Assembly: GCF_014203955.1 (NCBI RefSeq)
Contig: NZ_JACHKA010000001.1
Span: 2,635,001 to 2,699,000 of the forward strand
Source of the DNA: Sphingobium lignivorans
Lineage (GTDB): Bacteria > Pseudomonadota > Alphaproteobacteria > Sphingomonadales > Sphingomonadaceae
Direction of reading: 5' to 3'
Length of the DNA: 64,000 nt
Shown here: positions 19,190 to 28,399 of the stretch, piece by piece
Position numbering within the stretch: the first letter of the stretch is position 1
Layout of the letters: each line of letters opens with the position of its first letter
Position numbers and translations under genes: made by a program
Notes under the pieces: model-generated
The model's database searches: none
What the model saw: only the letters and a program-made list of their open reading frames with translations
What the model was told of the DNA's origin: nothing

Positions 19190-20139
19190 GAGCCCCTCCG
19201 ACGCCGACCGCTGTCGCTCACGCGGGCGATGCGGACGATCTGCTGATGCCTGAGCCCCAGCCGCAGCTCGGCCACGTCGAACAGCCGATCTACCACATAG
19301 AAGCGGCCCTGGACGCGGTAGTTGACAAGGCTAGCCTCGCCTTTCGCATCGACGAGGAACAAAGGCGGCGCCTCGCCGGTCGCGAGGCTCGCCGGGAACT
19401 CGATGAAGGACTGCCGCCCGTCGTCGAACGCGCGCAGCGGCCGCCACGCCGGGTTGTCGCCGGTGATCGCATAGCCGAAATTGAGCTGCTCGACAGCAAG
19501 CCCCGAGGCGACCGGCCGGGCCGCCGCCGCCTCGGTCTGCTGGCGCCGGATCGCGATCAGCTCATCCTGCGGATAGGTCCAGGACAGCGCGGCCATCGCG
19601 GTCGTCGCAGTGCTTTCGAGCTGCAGATGATAGGCGCGCCGGTCCGTGGTGATGATGAGGTTGGTCGACAGGTCCGCCGCGAACGGCTTGACGAGGATGT
19701 GCGCGCGCTTCGTGTCGCCGGTGCCGCTGCTCGTATCGCCGACCGTCCAGCGCGCGGTGTCTCCCGCAGCGATCGAGACGATCGTCTCCCCCGGCTGAAG
19801 CGCGATGTCGGTCACGCGCTCGGGCGCTGCGAAAAGCCGATAGAGCACGCCGTCGCTATAGGGATAGATCTGAACGGCGTTGATGAAGGCGCGCGCGGCC
19901 GGCTCCTGCGTTGCCTGCACATTGGCGGCGCGCACGCGCAGCTCGGCCTCCGAGGGCCGCACCTGTCGATGCCGGAGAGGCTGCGTCGCTGCCACGGGCA
20001 TCGGGGGAGCTGGCGGGATCGCTGCCAGAATGACGGGCGGACTCGCTGCGACCACCGGCGGCGCGACCGTCGCCCGGGGCGTTGATTGGGCATGGGCGGT
20101 GGCGGCCAGCACGGCCGTCGCGAGGATCGCATATTTCAT
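19186..20139 (-). CDS. trbG: Conjugal transfer protein TrbG (VirB9-like)
   Basis: 317 residues with a signal peptide (ILATAVLAATAHAQS). The VirB9/CagX domain is visible in VQIYPYSDGVLYRLFAAPERVTDIALQPGE and in the C-terminal part with NPAWRPLRAFDDGRQSFIEFP and the VDRLFDVAELRLG segment. It forms the outer-membrane-associated layer of the type IV secretion core. It overlaps trbF and trbI. Confidence 0.93.
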   Translation of the reverse strand: MKYAILATAVLAATAHAQSTPRATVAPPVVAASPPVILAAIPPAPPMPVAATQPLRHRQVRPSEAELRVRAANVQATQEPAARAFINAVQIYPYSDGVLYRLFAAPERVTDIALQPGETIVSIAAGDTARWTVGDTSSGTGDTKRAHILVKPFAADLSTNLIITTDRRAYHLQLESTATTAMAALSWTYPQDELIAIRRQQTEAAAARPVASGLAVEQLNFGYAITGDNPAWRPLRAFDDGRQSFIEFPASLATGEAPPLFLVDAKGEASLVNYRVQGRFYVVDRLFDVAELRLGLRHQQIVRIARVSDSGRRRRGS

Positions 20140-20930
20140 GGACGGGTCTCCGGTTGGGGTTGCGCGGGAGTGCCGGGGTTGAGGTCGAGTGGGGAGCCGA
20201 GCGGCAGATTGGCCGGAGGCCGCATCGGGGCCGGCCGATCGGCCGACGTCTCAAGCTCGCGACTCCAGTCGATCGCATCGACATAGAGACCGAGCGGGTT
20301 CTTCCTCAGCGTGTCGGCGGTCTTTGGCGGCCTGACCGTCACGCTAAGGATGGCTGTCCAGCGCGACGTACCCGCCAGTGCGCCGCGGTCCCAGGCCGTC
20401 TCGGTCCATTTCACCTGAAAGCTCGTGTCGGATGCGCGCACAACGCTCGTCACCTGAACCGATACGGTCCTGTCGCCGAGACCCGCGAAGGGATTGGCCG
20501 AGCGGGCATAGTCGCCGAGGAAGACGCTTCCACGCGTCGTCACGAAATCATAGGCTGACAGCCAATTCTGGCGCATCAGCACGGGATCGAGCGAGCGACC
20601 GCGGACATCCGCGATGAAGCGGCTGAGGAACCAGGCGATCTGCGGATCAGTCGGCCGATATGTCGCATCCGCCGGACTGACAGCGCGGGGTTCTCCGAGC
20701 TGGTCCACCTCGACCACATAAGGGACAACGCGGCTCTGCATCGACTGCCACAGCAGGCCGCCGGACAGCGCGGCAGCGAGGCCCAGCCCGCCGAATGCCA
20801 TCAGCCGCCAGTTGCGGGCCTGGACGCGGGCTGAGCCAATCCTTTCGTCCCAGAGCTGGCCGGCACGCTGAAACGGTGTTTCCGGTTCGGGGGTTCGTCC
20901 ATAACGCTGGACCGGACGCTTGAAGATCAT
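20136..20930 (-). CDS. trbF: Conjugal transfer protein TrbF (VirB8-like)
   Basis: 264 residues. A cytoplasmic N-terminus is followed by one membrane helix (about 47-64, LMAFGGLGLAAALSGGLLW) and a periplasmic VirB8/NTF2-like domain (VPYVVEVDQLGEPRAV, IAWFLSRFIADVRGRSLDPVLM). It is an inner-membrane assembly factor of the mating channel. The C-terminal tail after about residue 225 is proline-rich. It overlaps trbG by four bases and lies five bases after trbL. Confidence 0.93.
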   Translation of the reverse strand: MIFKRPVQRYGRTPEPETPFQRAGQLWDERIGSARVQARNWRLMAFGGLGLAAALSGGLLWQSMQSRVVPYVVEVDQLGEPRAVSPADATYRPTDPQIAWFLSRFIADVRGRSLDPVLMRQNWLSAYDFVTTRGSVFLGDYARSANPFAGLGDRTVSVQVTSVVRASDTSFQVKWTETAWDRGALAGTSRWTAILSVTVRPPKTADTLRKNPLGLYVDAIDWSRELETSADRPAPMRPPANLPLGSPLDLNPGTPAQPQPETRP

Positions 20931-20935
20931 GAGGA

Positions 20936-22243
20936 TCAGTCCTCCCTTTGCTTGATGTCGGGGGTGGCGCCATGACCGCCGCGGTCGCCGGATTGCAGCG
21001 CATGGATCGCCATCTGACGGTGATGACGGGCGGCCTGCCTGGACTGGAGCCGGCGTGCCCAGCCGGGGGGCCTATCGGATACCGGCCCGCCTGCGGTCGC
21101 GCGGGCTGACGCGGGCGCGGTGCCCCCCGTTGCCCAGGCCGCTTGCTGGCCCCGTTCGGCAGCGGCGCGAACGCCGAAAGCATTGTTCAGCCGCTGCGCC
21201 GCTGTACCGCGCGCGGCTGTGGCGAGGCCGCCCAGACCAGCACCGACCGTGTTGGAGCCGGATGTTTCCTGGCCGAGCTTCCAGGCCGTGGACGAGGCTG
21301 ATCCCATCGTCGTGCCAGCGCGGATCGCGCCAAGGCCCGCGCCCGCGAAACCCCGCGCCGCGGAGACACCGGCACCACCAGCGGCGGCGAATCCGCCTGC
21401 CGCCAGTGCTGTCGTGGCGATCGCCGATCCGGCGCCGAGCTGTGGGGCGCCTGCGACCAGGCCGGACGCGATGCCGGGGCCGAAAATGCCAAGCCCGAAC
21501 AGGGCGAGGCTCGCCAGCACGAGGCTCATCGCCTGCCCGATGTCGGGTTCCTGACCCTGCAGCGCGGTCGTGAACTGGGTGAAATAATTGGAGCCGATGC
21601 CGACGATGACGGCGAGCACCATCACCTTGATGCCGGAGCTGACGACATTGCCAAGCACCCGTTCGGCGAGGAAGCTGGTGCGGTTCCAGAAGGCGAACGG
21701 CACGAGGATGAAGCCGGCCAGGCTGGTCAGCTTAAACTCGAGGATCGTCACGAACATCTGCACCGCAAGGATGAAGAAGGCGAGGATGACGATGACCCAG
21801 GCGATCAGCAGGATCATGATCGTCAGGAAATTCTCGAAGAAGCCGGTGAAGGTGGTGAGCTTCGACGCCTGATCGAGCAGCGGCCAGGCCGCCGAGAATC
21901 CAGTGCCGGCGAGCCTGCCGGGCTTGAGCAAATCGTCCGCCGTCAGCGTACCGCCGCCGGCCGTGAGCCCGGCCTGTGCGAATGACCGGAAGATGATGTC
22001 GGCCAGCGTCGAGAAGCTGTTCAGGATGAACGCGAAGGCACCGATATAGAGCACCTTGCGGATCAGGCGCCCCAGCACATTGTCTTCGCCACCCAGGGCC
22101 CAGAACAGGCCGGCCAGCGTGATGTCGATCGCGATCAGCGTGCGGGAGAGGAAGCTGACATCCCCGCCCAAGAGGCCGAACCCGCTGTCGATGTAGCGGA
22201 TGAACGCCTGCATGAAGCTGTCGATGACGTTGAGGTCGTTCAA
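20936..22243 (-). CDS. trbL: Conjugal transfer protein TrbL (VirB6-like polytopic membrane protein)
   Basis: About 435 residues. Several hydrophobic helices (IAIDITLAGLFWALGG, IMILLIAWVIVILAFFILAVQMFV, VMVLAVIVGIGSNYF) and a glycine/alanine-rich C-terminal third (GLVAGAPQLGAG... repeats of GAG/AAG) are typical of TrbL. It forms the inner-membrane channel. I prefer the TTG at 22243 (AGGAC upstream, normal NDLNVIDSFM start); a GTG at 22303 would add 20 residues. The charged Arg/Gln-rich tail is probably cytoplasmic. Confidence 0.88.
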   Translation of the reverse strand: MNDLNVIDSFMQAFIRYIDSGFGLLGGDVSFLSRTLIAIDITLAGLFWALGGEDNVLGRLIRKVLYIGAFAFILNSFSTLADIIFRSFAQAGLTAGGGTLTADDLLKPGRLAGTGFSAAWPLLDQASKLTTFTGFFENFLTIMILLIAWVIVILAFFILAVQMFVTILEFKLTSLAGFILVPFAFWNRTSFLAERVLGNVVSSGIKVMVLAVIVGIGSNYFTQFTTALQGQEPDIGQAMSLVLASLALFGLGIFGPGIASGLVAGAPQLGAGSAIATTALAAGGFAAAGGAGVSAARGFAGAGLGAIRAGTTMGSASSTAWKLGQETSGSNTVGAGLGGLATAARGTAAQRLNNAFGVRAAAERGQQAAWATGGTAPASARATAGGPVSDRPPGWARRLQSRQAARHHRQMAIHALQSGDRGGHGATPDIKQRED

Positions 22244-22357
22244 ATTCGTTGTCCTGTTGAAGCGGGATGCCGCGGGACGTGCCTGGGGAGCTGAGGGCGA
22301 CACGCCCCGCGGCGACGGCGGCGGGAGGCGAACCGCCGCCGCCTGATCCGGCGCAGC

Positions 22358-23101
22358 CTATTGGGGGGTGTAGGCGTTACCGGAACCGAGGAACCTGGCG
22401 GTTGCCGCCTGCCCATCCGCCTTGGACTGCGCACGCTGCGCCTGCTCGATCGCCTGCGCGCGATATTGCGCGGCCAACAGGTTCTGAATCTGGAACTGCT
22501 GCTTAGCGGTGAGCGCCAGAAGCTGGTTGGTGGCCTGTTGCGCCTGAAGCGCGCCCTGTGCGCCCTGGCTGCGCGCGACGATGCCGGCGAGCGCCTGCGC
22601 GTCAGTCTGCACATTCTCGACAACCTGCGACTGGACCGTCATGGTCTGCTGGAATGCCGCCTTTGCCGTATCCATGCGGGCGCGGGCACTCTGCACCTGC
22701 TGGTTGGTGGTGAATGCCTGGTTCAAGCTGTCGGGGAAAAGCTGGTGGAATTGCTGGTCGAGATTGGCGACACGGAACTGGATGCCCTGCGCCTGTCCCA
22801 TGAGCTGGTCGATCTGCTGGATTGTCTGGGTGATCGTCTGAAGCTCGGGAAAGCTGATCGTCGTCAGGTTCTTCGTCTGGTTGATGAGACTCTGCGCCTG
22901 GTTCTGCAGCATCTGGATCTGGTTGTTGATCTGCTGCAGCGTCCGGGCGGCCGTCAGGATATTCTGGCTATAGTTCGAGGGATCGAACACGGTCCATTGC
23001 GCCTGGGCAGGCGTGCTGGTGGTCACAGCGATGATGAGCGCGCCGGTCGCGCCGAGACCGAGCGCGGACGCGATCAGATATTTGCGTGGGACGATACGCA
23101 T
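22358..23101 (-). CDS. trbJ: Conjugal transfer protein TrbJ (VirB5-like)
   Basis: 247 residues. A signal peptide ends near TPAQAQW. The mature protein is glutamine-rich and almost wholly helical or coiled-coil (NQIQMLQNQAQSLINQTKNL, TITQTIQQIDQLMGQAQG), the typical TrbJ/VirB5 pattern of a minor pilus component. Its start overlaps the trbE stop by one base. A 114-base gap separates it from trbL; I see no gene there. Confidence 0.92.
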   Translation of the reverse strand: MRIVPRKYLIASALGLGATGALIIAVTTSTPAQAQWTVFDPSNYSQNILTAARTLQQINNQIQMLQNQAQSLINQTKNLTTISFPELQTITQTIQQIDQLMGQAQGIQFRVANLDQQFHQLFPDSLNQAFTTNQQVQSARARMDTAKAAFQQTMTVQSQVVENVQTDAQALAGIVARSQGAQGALQAQQATNQLLALTAKQQFQIQNLLAAQYRAQAIEQAQRAQSKADGQAATARFLGSGNAYTPQ

Positions 23102-25548
23102 TACAGGACTCCTTCTTTGGGGGCAGGGGGGGCGGTAAAGTCAGCGAGCAGCTCAGCGGCCCAGTCGAGGCCAGTGGAAGCGAGGAAGTGGGTCGCGAAC
23201 TGATCCGGCCCTTGCTCGGCCAGGATGCTGTCGATCCGCTCCTGCGTGGCGGGATCGGACGCGCCGCACAGCGCCAGCGCAATCGGTCCCAATCCCAGCT
23301 CGAACAGCCGATTGCCCCGCGCCGATTGCAGATAATAGTGCCGCTTCGGCGTGGCGCGGGCGATCAGTTCGATCTGGCGGTCGTTGAGCCCGAACCGCTC
23401 ATAGGCGGCGCGCGCCTGCGGCTCGATCGCGCGATCATTGGGCAGCAGGATACGCTGCGGGCAACTCTCGATGATGGCCGGGGCAATGCTGCTTTCGGCC
23501 ACGTCGGCGAGGCTCTGGCTGGCGAAGACGACACCGACATTCTTCTTTCTGAGCGTCTTCAGCCATTCGCGGATGCGCGCGGCGAACAGCGGATGGTCGA
23601 GGAACTTCCAGGCCTCGTCGAGGATGAGCAGCGTTGGCCGTCCGTCGAACCGCTCCTCCAGGCGGTGGAAGAGATAGGTCAGCACCGGCGCCACCGCGCC
23701 CGTGCTGTTCATCAACGTCTCGGTCTCGAAGCACTGCATATCGGCAAGCGCGAGCCGGCTTTCCGCCGCATCGAGCAGCCGTCCATAAGGGCCTTCGAGC
23801 GTATAGCTGGCGATCGCGGACCGGAGCGCATTGGACTGAAGCAGGAGGGCCAGGCCGGTGATTGTCCGTTCATCGGGCGGGGCCGACGCCAGGCTGCCAA
23901 GTGCCGACCAGACCGCTTCCTTGATGGCCGGATCGACCACAACCTTTTGCTGGTCGAGCAAAGCCACGATCCATTCGGACGCCCAGGCCCGTTCCGCCAT
24001 GTCGTCGATCGCGCGCAGTGGCTGGAAGGCCAGACCGCCCTCGTCGTCGCCGGACCCGAGCGCGTGGTGAGCGCCACCGCATGCCAGCGTCGCAGCGCGG
24101 GCCGAACGCCCCATGTCGAAGATATAGATCTGGCTCGCTGCATAGCGCCGGAACTGGAGCGCGATCAGCGCCAGAAGAACCGATTTGCCGGCGCCCGTCG
24201 GCCCAACGACCATCATGTGACCGACGTCGCCGACATGGGTCGAGAGCCGGAACGGGGTCGAGCCAGCGGTCTGCGCCACGAGCAGTGGCGGCCCGTCGAG
24301 ATGAGCATTGCGCGCCGGTCCCGCCCATACCGACGAGAGCGGCATGAGATGGGCCAGGTTCAGCGTGTGGACGATGGGCTGGCGGACATTGGCATAGGTC
24401 TGGCCGGGGAGCGACGACAGCCATGCCTCGACCGCGTTCACACCCTCGCGGATCGTGGTGAAGCCCAGCCCGTTGATGATCCGCTCGACGTTGCGGACCT
24501 TGTCCTCCACGCGCACGCGATCCTCATCCGCCACGGTGATCGTGGCGGTGAGATAGCCGAACGCGACATGATCGCCGCCCAAAGCCTGCAGCGCGAGATC
24601 GGCATCGATCATCTTGTTGTCGGCATCGCTGTCGAGGAGCTGCGCCGGCTGGTTATACATCACCTCGCGCAGCAGCGCGGTGATCGACTTGCGCTTGTTG
24701 AACCATTGCCGCCGGAGCCTGGTCAGCACCCTGGTCGCATCGGCCTTGTCGAGACTGATGAAGCGCGTCACCCAGCGATAGGGAAAAGCGGCCTCATTGA
24801 GCGCGTCGAGAATGCCCGGCCGGCTCATATTCGGGAAGCCGGTGACGGTCAGCGTGCGGATATGACTGAGCCCCAGCATCGGCTCGAGGCCACCGATGAG
24901 CGGCGTGTCGGCCAACAGTCCATCCAGATAGATGGGCGTATCGGGCATCGCGATCGGATGCGGCCGCTCCGATATGGCGCCATGCAGATAGGTCAGCGTT
25001 TCAGCCGAGGAGAGCGCGCGCATCTCGGGCATGAAGGCGCCGAACAGGTCGAGCGCGCGATCGGTTTCGGCGACGAAAGATGCGAGCACGCTGCGCCAGT
25101 CGCGGCCTACATGGGCATCGGGACGCTCCACAAGCGACCGGCCGGCGGCGTCGCTGCTATCGGCAGGCGGCAGCCAGACCAGCGTCAGATGGAAGCGGCT
25201 CTCATAATGCTCGCCTTCGCCTTCGAATTCAGCGCGCCGTTCCTCATCGAGCAGCCAGGACGCCGCATCGGGAAAGGCGCTATCGGGATAGCCTTGGCTC
25301 TCGCGCCGTTCCGCCTCGAAGAACAGCGCCCACCCGGTCCCGAAGCGTTTGAGGACATTGTTGGCCCGCGCGCAGGCCGAGATCAGCTCCGCTTCGGTCG
25401 CGCTTTCGAGGTCGGGGCCGCGAAACGCCAGGGTGCGCTGGAAGCTGCCATCCTTGTTCAGAACAACGCCGTCCGCGACCAGCCCCGCCCAGGGCAGATG
25501 GTCGGCCAGACGGTCGGCGCGGTGGCGATATTCGCGCAGGTTCAGCAT
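23101..25548 (-). CDS. trbE: Conjugal transfer ATPase TrbE (VirB4-like)
   Basis: 815 residues from the ATG at 25548 (MLNLREYRHRAD, the family start); the frame is open for about 98 more codons upstream but these overlap trbD. Walker A is VGPTGAGKSVLL near residue 451 and Walker B is LLILDEAWKFL near residue 643, with the downstream motif VVFASQSLADVAES. It is the largest ATPase of the type IV secretion system, placed at the inner membrane, and powers pilus assembly and transfer. Confidence 0.94.
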   Translation of the reverse strand: MLNLREYRHRADRLADHLPWAGLVADGVVLNKDGSFQRTLAFRGPDLESATEAELISACARANNVLKRFGTGWALFFEAERRESQGYPDSAFPDAASWLLDEERRAEFEGEGEHYESRFHLTLVWLPPADSSDAAGRSLVERPDAHVGRDWRSVLASFVAETDRALDLFGAFMPEMRALSSAETLTYLHGAISERPHPIAMPDTPIYLDGLLADTPLIGGLEPMLGLSHIRTLTVTGFPNMSRPGILDALNEAAFPYRWVTRFISLDKADATRVLTRLRRQWFNKRKSITALLREVMYNQPAQLLDSDADNKMIDADLALQALGGDHVAFGYLTATITVADEDRVRVEDKVRNVERIINGLGFTTIREGVNAVEAWLSSLPGQTYANVRQPIVHTLNLAHLMPLSSVWAGPARNAHLDGPPLLVAQTAGSTPFRLSTHVGDVGHMMVVGPTGAGKSVLLALIALQFRRYAASQIYIFDMGRSARAATLACGGAHHALGSGDDEGGLAFQPLRAIDDMAERAWASEWIVALLDQQKVVVDPAIKEAVWSALGSLASAPPDERTITGLALLLQSNALRSAIASYTLEGPYGRLLDAAESRLALADMQCFETETLMNSTGAVAPVLTYLFHRLEERFDGRPTLLILDEAWKFLDHPLFAARIREWLKTLRKKNVGVVFASQSLADVAESSIAPAIIESCPQRILLPNDRAIEPQARAAYERFGLNDRQIELIARATPKRHYYLQSARGNRLFELGLGPIALALCGASDPATQERIDSILAEQGPDQFATHFLASTGLDWAAELLADFTAPPAPKEGVL

Positions 25549-25838
25549 GTGAAATGGCTCCTCTGCCTGAGATGGCGGATGAGGACTGGCGCGAAATCGG
25601 GGTCGCGGCGGGCGGCGAACACGGCAAGGCTGTGTCCGGCCGCCCACAGCACCAGCCCCGCCACCCATTGCTGGAGACCGAGACCGATCGCGGCCGCGAT
25701 CGTGCCGTTCACGATCGCGATCATCCGCGGTGCGCCGCCCAGCAGGATCGGCGAGCCCAGGGCGCCGTAAATTGGCGCCTCGAAGCCCTCGATGTGGGCC
25801 CCGGCGATATGCGGCGAAGCTGGCATGGCGGTCGTCAC
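25542..25838 (-). CDS. trbD: Conjugal transfer protein TrbD (VirB3-like)
   Basis: About 98 residues. EGFEAPIYGALGSPILLGG and IAIVNGTIAAAIGLGLQQWVAGLVLW, a re-entrant pair of hydrophobic helices, then RRDPDFAPVLIRHL are the VirB3/TrbD signature. It is a small inner-membrane partner of TrbE. A GTG at 25838 overlaps the trbC stop (GTGA); an ATG at 25826 is the alternative start. Its end overlaps the trbE start. Confidence 0.88.
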   Translation of the reverse strand: MTTAMPASPHIAGAHIEGFEAPIYGALGSPILLGGAPRMIAIVNGTIAAAIGLGLQQWVAGLVLWAAGHSLAVFAARRDPDFAPVLIRHLRQRSHFTC

Positions 25839-26170
25839 GCAATCAGCGCCCCGCCGCCAAACGAGAAGAAGGACAGGAAAAAGCTCGACGCGGCAAAGGC
25901 GATCGACAGACCGAATACGATCTGGATCAGGCGCCGGAAGCCACCGCTGGTCTCGCCGAACGCGAGCGTCAGGCCGGTGACGATGATGATGATCACCGCG
26001 ACGATCTTGGCGACCGGCCCTTGCACCGAATCCAGAATCTGCTGGAGCGGTTGCTCCCACGGCATTCCGGTGCCGGATGCAAAGGCACGGGTCGTGACGG
26101 TGAGCGCCAGGCCGATCGCGGCGCCGATGAGGAAAGTGGAACGGCTACAAGGGATCTTCAAAGCACGCAT
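25835..26170 (-). CDS. trbC: Conjugal transfer pilin TrbC (VirB2-like)
   Basis: 111 residues. A long leader with a hydrophobic stretch ends near TTRAFASG (cleavage region). The mature pilin has two hydrophobic helices (IVAVIIIIVTGLTLAFGE, IVFGLSIAFAASSFFLSFF) with the GGFRRLIQ loop between. In RP4 the pilin is made cyclic by TraF, and a TraF-like peptidase is present at 35024-35584. It follows trbB by one base. Confidence 0.9.
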   Translation of the reverse strand: MRALKIPCSRSTFLIGAAIGLALTVTTRAFASGTGMPWEQPLQQILDSVQGPVAKIVAVIIIIVTGLTLAFGETSGGFRRLIQIVFGLSIAFAASSFFLSFFSFGGGALIA

Positions 26171-26171
26171 G

Positions 26172-27161
26172 TCATTCTCCTTGGGGTTGGGAGGCTGGGG
26201 TGATGTCGAGGACCGCGTAACCGCCGTCGGGATCGAGACCGGCGACGCGGGCGATCGTCTCGATGCGGCGGCCTACGCCACGCCCGGCGATGAACACGAT
26301 CAGGTCGATCGCCTCGGCGATCAGCCGACGGGGCACGGTGACGACCGCCTCCTGCACGAGCTGTTCGATCCGATAGAGGGCGGAGGTCGCGCTGTTGGCA
26401 TGGACGGTCGCGATCCCGCCAGGGTGACCGGTGTTCCAAGCTTTCAGCATGTCGAGGGCTTCGGGGCCGCGCACTTCACCGACGATGATGCGATCCGGCC
26501 GCAGCCGGAGCGTCGATCGAACAAGGTCGGCCATCGTTACCGAGCCGGCACGGGTACGCAGCGCCACGACATCGGGTGCAGCGCATTGCAGTTCGCGCGT
26601 GTCCTCGATCAGGATCACCCGCTCGTCGAGATGCGCCATCTCGGCGAGCAGCGCATTGGCGAGCGTCGTCTTACCCGACGACGTGCCGCCGACGACGAGG
26701 ATATTCATGCGATCGACGACGGCGCGGGACAGCAGCCGGGCGGATTCCGCCGGCATGATACCGTCGGTGACATAATCGAGCAGCGTGTAGATGCGCGCGG
26801 CAGGCTTGCGGATCGAGAAGCAGGGCGCGGTCGATACCGGCGGCAGCAATCCTTCGAACCGCTCGCCGGCGCCGTCGCCGTGCGGCGGCAGCTCGGCCGA
26901 GACGATCGGCCTTTCGCCATGCACCTCGCTCCGGGCCTGGCTGGCGACCAGCCGGATGATCCGCTCGACCTGCGCGGGATCGAGGCGGACGTCCGTATCG
27001 ACCCGACCTTCGCCGAGGATGTCGACGCGCAACGCGCCATCGGGATTGACCATCACCTCGACCACGCGGGCATCGCCAAGGGCGGCGGCGATGGCCGGCC
27101 CCATCGCCGTGCGCAGCATCGCGCGACGCCGGTCGACGGACAAAGTGGATGCCGCGGTCAC
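26172..27161 (-). CDS. trbB: Conjugal transfer ATPase TrbB (VirB11-like)
   Basis: 329 residues. Walker A is GGTSSGKTT (158-166); the Asp box is VILIEDTRELQ; LRLRPDRIIVGEVRG is Walker B; and the His box is GHPGGIATVHANS. VirB11-type hexameric ATPases sit at the cytoplasmic base of the secretion channel and switch between pilus building and DNA transfer. Overlaps the CopG-family gene by four bases. Confidence 0.94.
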   Translation of the reverse strand: MTAASTLSVDRRRAMLRTAMGPAIAAALGDARVVEVMVNPDGALRVDILGEGRVDTDVRLDPAQVERIIRLVASQARSEVHGERPIVSAELPPHGDGAGERFEGLLPPVSTAPCFSIRKPAARIYTLLDYVTDGIMPAESARLLSRAVVDRMNILVVGGTSSGKTTLANALLAEMAHLDERVILIEDTRELQCAAPDVVALRTRAGSVTMADLVRSTLRLRPDRIIVGEVRGPEALDMLKAWNTGHPGGIATVHANSATSALYRIEQLVQEAVVTVPRRLIAEAIDLIVFIAGRGVGRRIETIARVAGLDPDGGYAVLDITPASQPQGE

Positions 27162-27562
27162 TGCTGCGCCTCGGCGGCGTCAGCGCCGCGCAATGTGTGC
27201 TTGCCAGCCGCGATCTGGCGGCCGAGCTGGGCGATGAAACGCTCGAACCGTTCGTTGCCGGTCGCGAGCGCGGCGGTATCGGCTTCGGGGAGCGGCGCGG
27301 TGACGGTAAGCTGGTAGCGCACGAACAGCGCGAAGGCTTCGAGCACAACCTCGATGTCGCGGCGGCACGATCCGATCTCGCGCGAGATGCGGTCGAGCCG
27401 AACCTTGAGCAGATCATCGACTTCCTTGGTGGCCCTGCGGGCCAGCCAGGTGCCGAGCGCCTCATTGACGATGCGCGACTTGTTGCCGCCGGGGCGCAGC
27501 GCCAGCGCTTCCAGCGCGTCGGCAAGCTCCCGGTCGATATAGAGGTTCTGCCGGATCTTCAT
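27158..27562 (-). CDS. CopG-type ribbon-helix-helix protein
   Basis: 134 residues. The N-terminus RQNLYIDRELADALEALALRPGGNKSRIVNEALGTWL is a ribbon-helix-helix DNA-binding domain. The rest is helical. A CopG-like gene between traG and trbB is standard in this ICE family, where it is thought to regulate transfer genes. It lies three bases from the traG end and overlaps trbB, so it belongs to the operon. Confidence 0.8.
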   Translation of the reverse strand: MKIRQNLYIDRELADALEALALRPGGNKSRIVNEALGTWLARRATKEVDDLLKVRLDRISREIGSCRRDIEVVLEAFALFVRYQLTVTAPLPEADTAALATGNERFERFIAQLGRQIAAGKHTLRGADAAEAQQ

Positions 27563-27565
27563 AGG

Positions 27566-28399
27566 TCAGAACCCTGGGAGCAGGTCCTGGGCCTGCCCCT
27601 GGTTCATCGCATGGCCGCGCACCAGCGAGGCACGGGCGCGATCCATCACGCGCTTATCGACGGCGGCGTCCGTGTCGTCGCGCTCGGTCTCGGGAAGATC
27701 GGGCTGCTTCTCCGTCTCGGTCCGATCTGTTTTCTCCTCGAGACCGGGGTGGCGCTGCTGCTGAAGACCACCTTCGTCCTCGGCCGCACCGGCCTCGTCA
27801 CTGGCGATCCCGAGCCGCGCATCGGGTGTGCGGACGATGCCAGCCCAATCGTCGGGACGGGTCTGCGGCCGGTCGGCATAGGCGCCGCGGGCCAGCTCGG
27901 GCGGCGGGGCGAGACGGTCGCGGAAGTTCCGATCCTCGTAATAGCGCAGCTTTTTCGCACGGATCGGCGCGAGCCCCGAGACCAACACCAGCTCATCGGC
28001 GGGCGGAAGCTGCATCACCTCGCCCTGGGTCAGCAGCGGACGGGCGGTCTCCTGCCGGCTGACCATGACGTGCGCGAGCCAGGGTGCGAGCCGGTGCCCG
28101 GCATAGTTGCGCATCGCGCGCTGCTCGGTCGCTTGCCCGAGCGCGTCCGAAATCCGCTTGGCGGTGCGCTCGTCGTTGGTCGCGAAGGCGACGCGGACGT
28201 GGCAATTGTCGAGGATGGAGTTGTGCTCGCCATAGGCTTTCTCCACCTGATTCAGGGACTGCGCGATCAGGAAGACGCGCACGCCGTATCCGGCGAGAAA
28301 CGCGAGACTGGTCTCGAAGAAGTCGAGCCGCCCCAGCGCCGGGAACTCGTCCAGCATCATCAGGAGTTGGTGCCTCCGGTTCTTGTCAGCGTTCGCCAT
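27566..28399 (-). CDS. traG: TraG/VirD4 coupling protein, C-terminal part (frame-shifted)
   Basis: About 277 residues from a possible restart ATG at 28399. It continues the coupling protein in the +1 frame. RRHQLLMMLDEFPALGRLDFFE is the Walker B region, followed by YGVRVFLIAQSLNQVEKAYG and the VMVSRQETARPLLTQGEVMQLP segment of TraG proteins. The C-terminal tail is charged. The N-terminal part with Walker A lies in another frame and ends at 28386, so nucleotide binding and hydrolysis elements are on separate frames. It is either a mutation, a programmed event or a sequence error. Confidence 0.85.
   Translation of the reverse strand: MANADKNRRHQLLMMLDEFPALGRLDFFETSLAFLAGYGVRVFLIAQSLNQVEKAYGEHNSILDNCHVRVAFATNDERTAKRISDALGQATEQRAMRNYAGHRLAPWLAHVMVSRQETARPLLTQGEVMQLPPADELVLVSGLAPIRAKKLRYYEDRNFRDRLAPPPELARGAYADRPQTRPDDWAGIVRTPDARLGIASDEAGAAEDEGGLQQQRHPGLEEKTDRTETEKQPDLPETERDDTDAAVDKRVMDRARASLVRGHAMNQGQAQDLLPGF

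Noticed and set aside
23086..25770. 894-codon open frame antisense to trbE
   Set aside because: GC-rich shadow frame; trbE on the minus strand has Walker motifs and family length.
25554..27317. 587-codon plus-strand frame over trbD, trbC and trbB
   Set aside because: Antisense to three family-matched conjugation genes.
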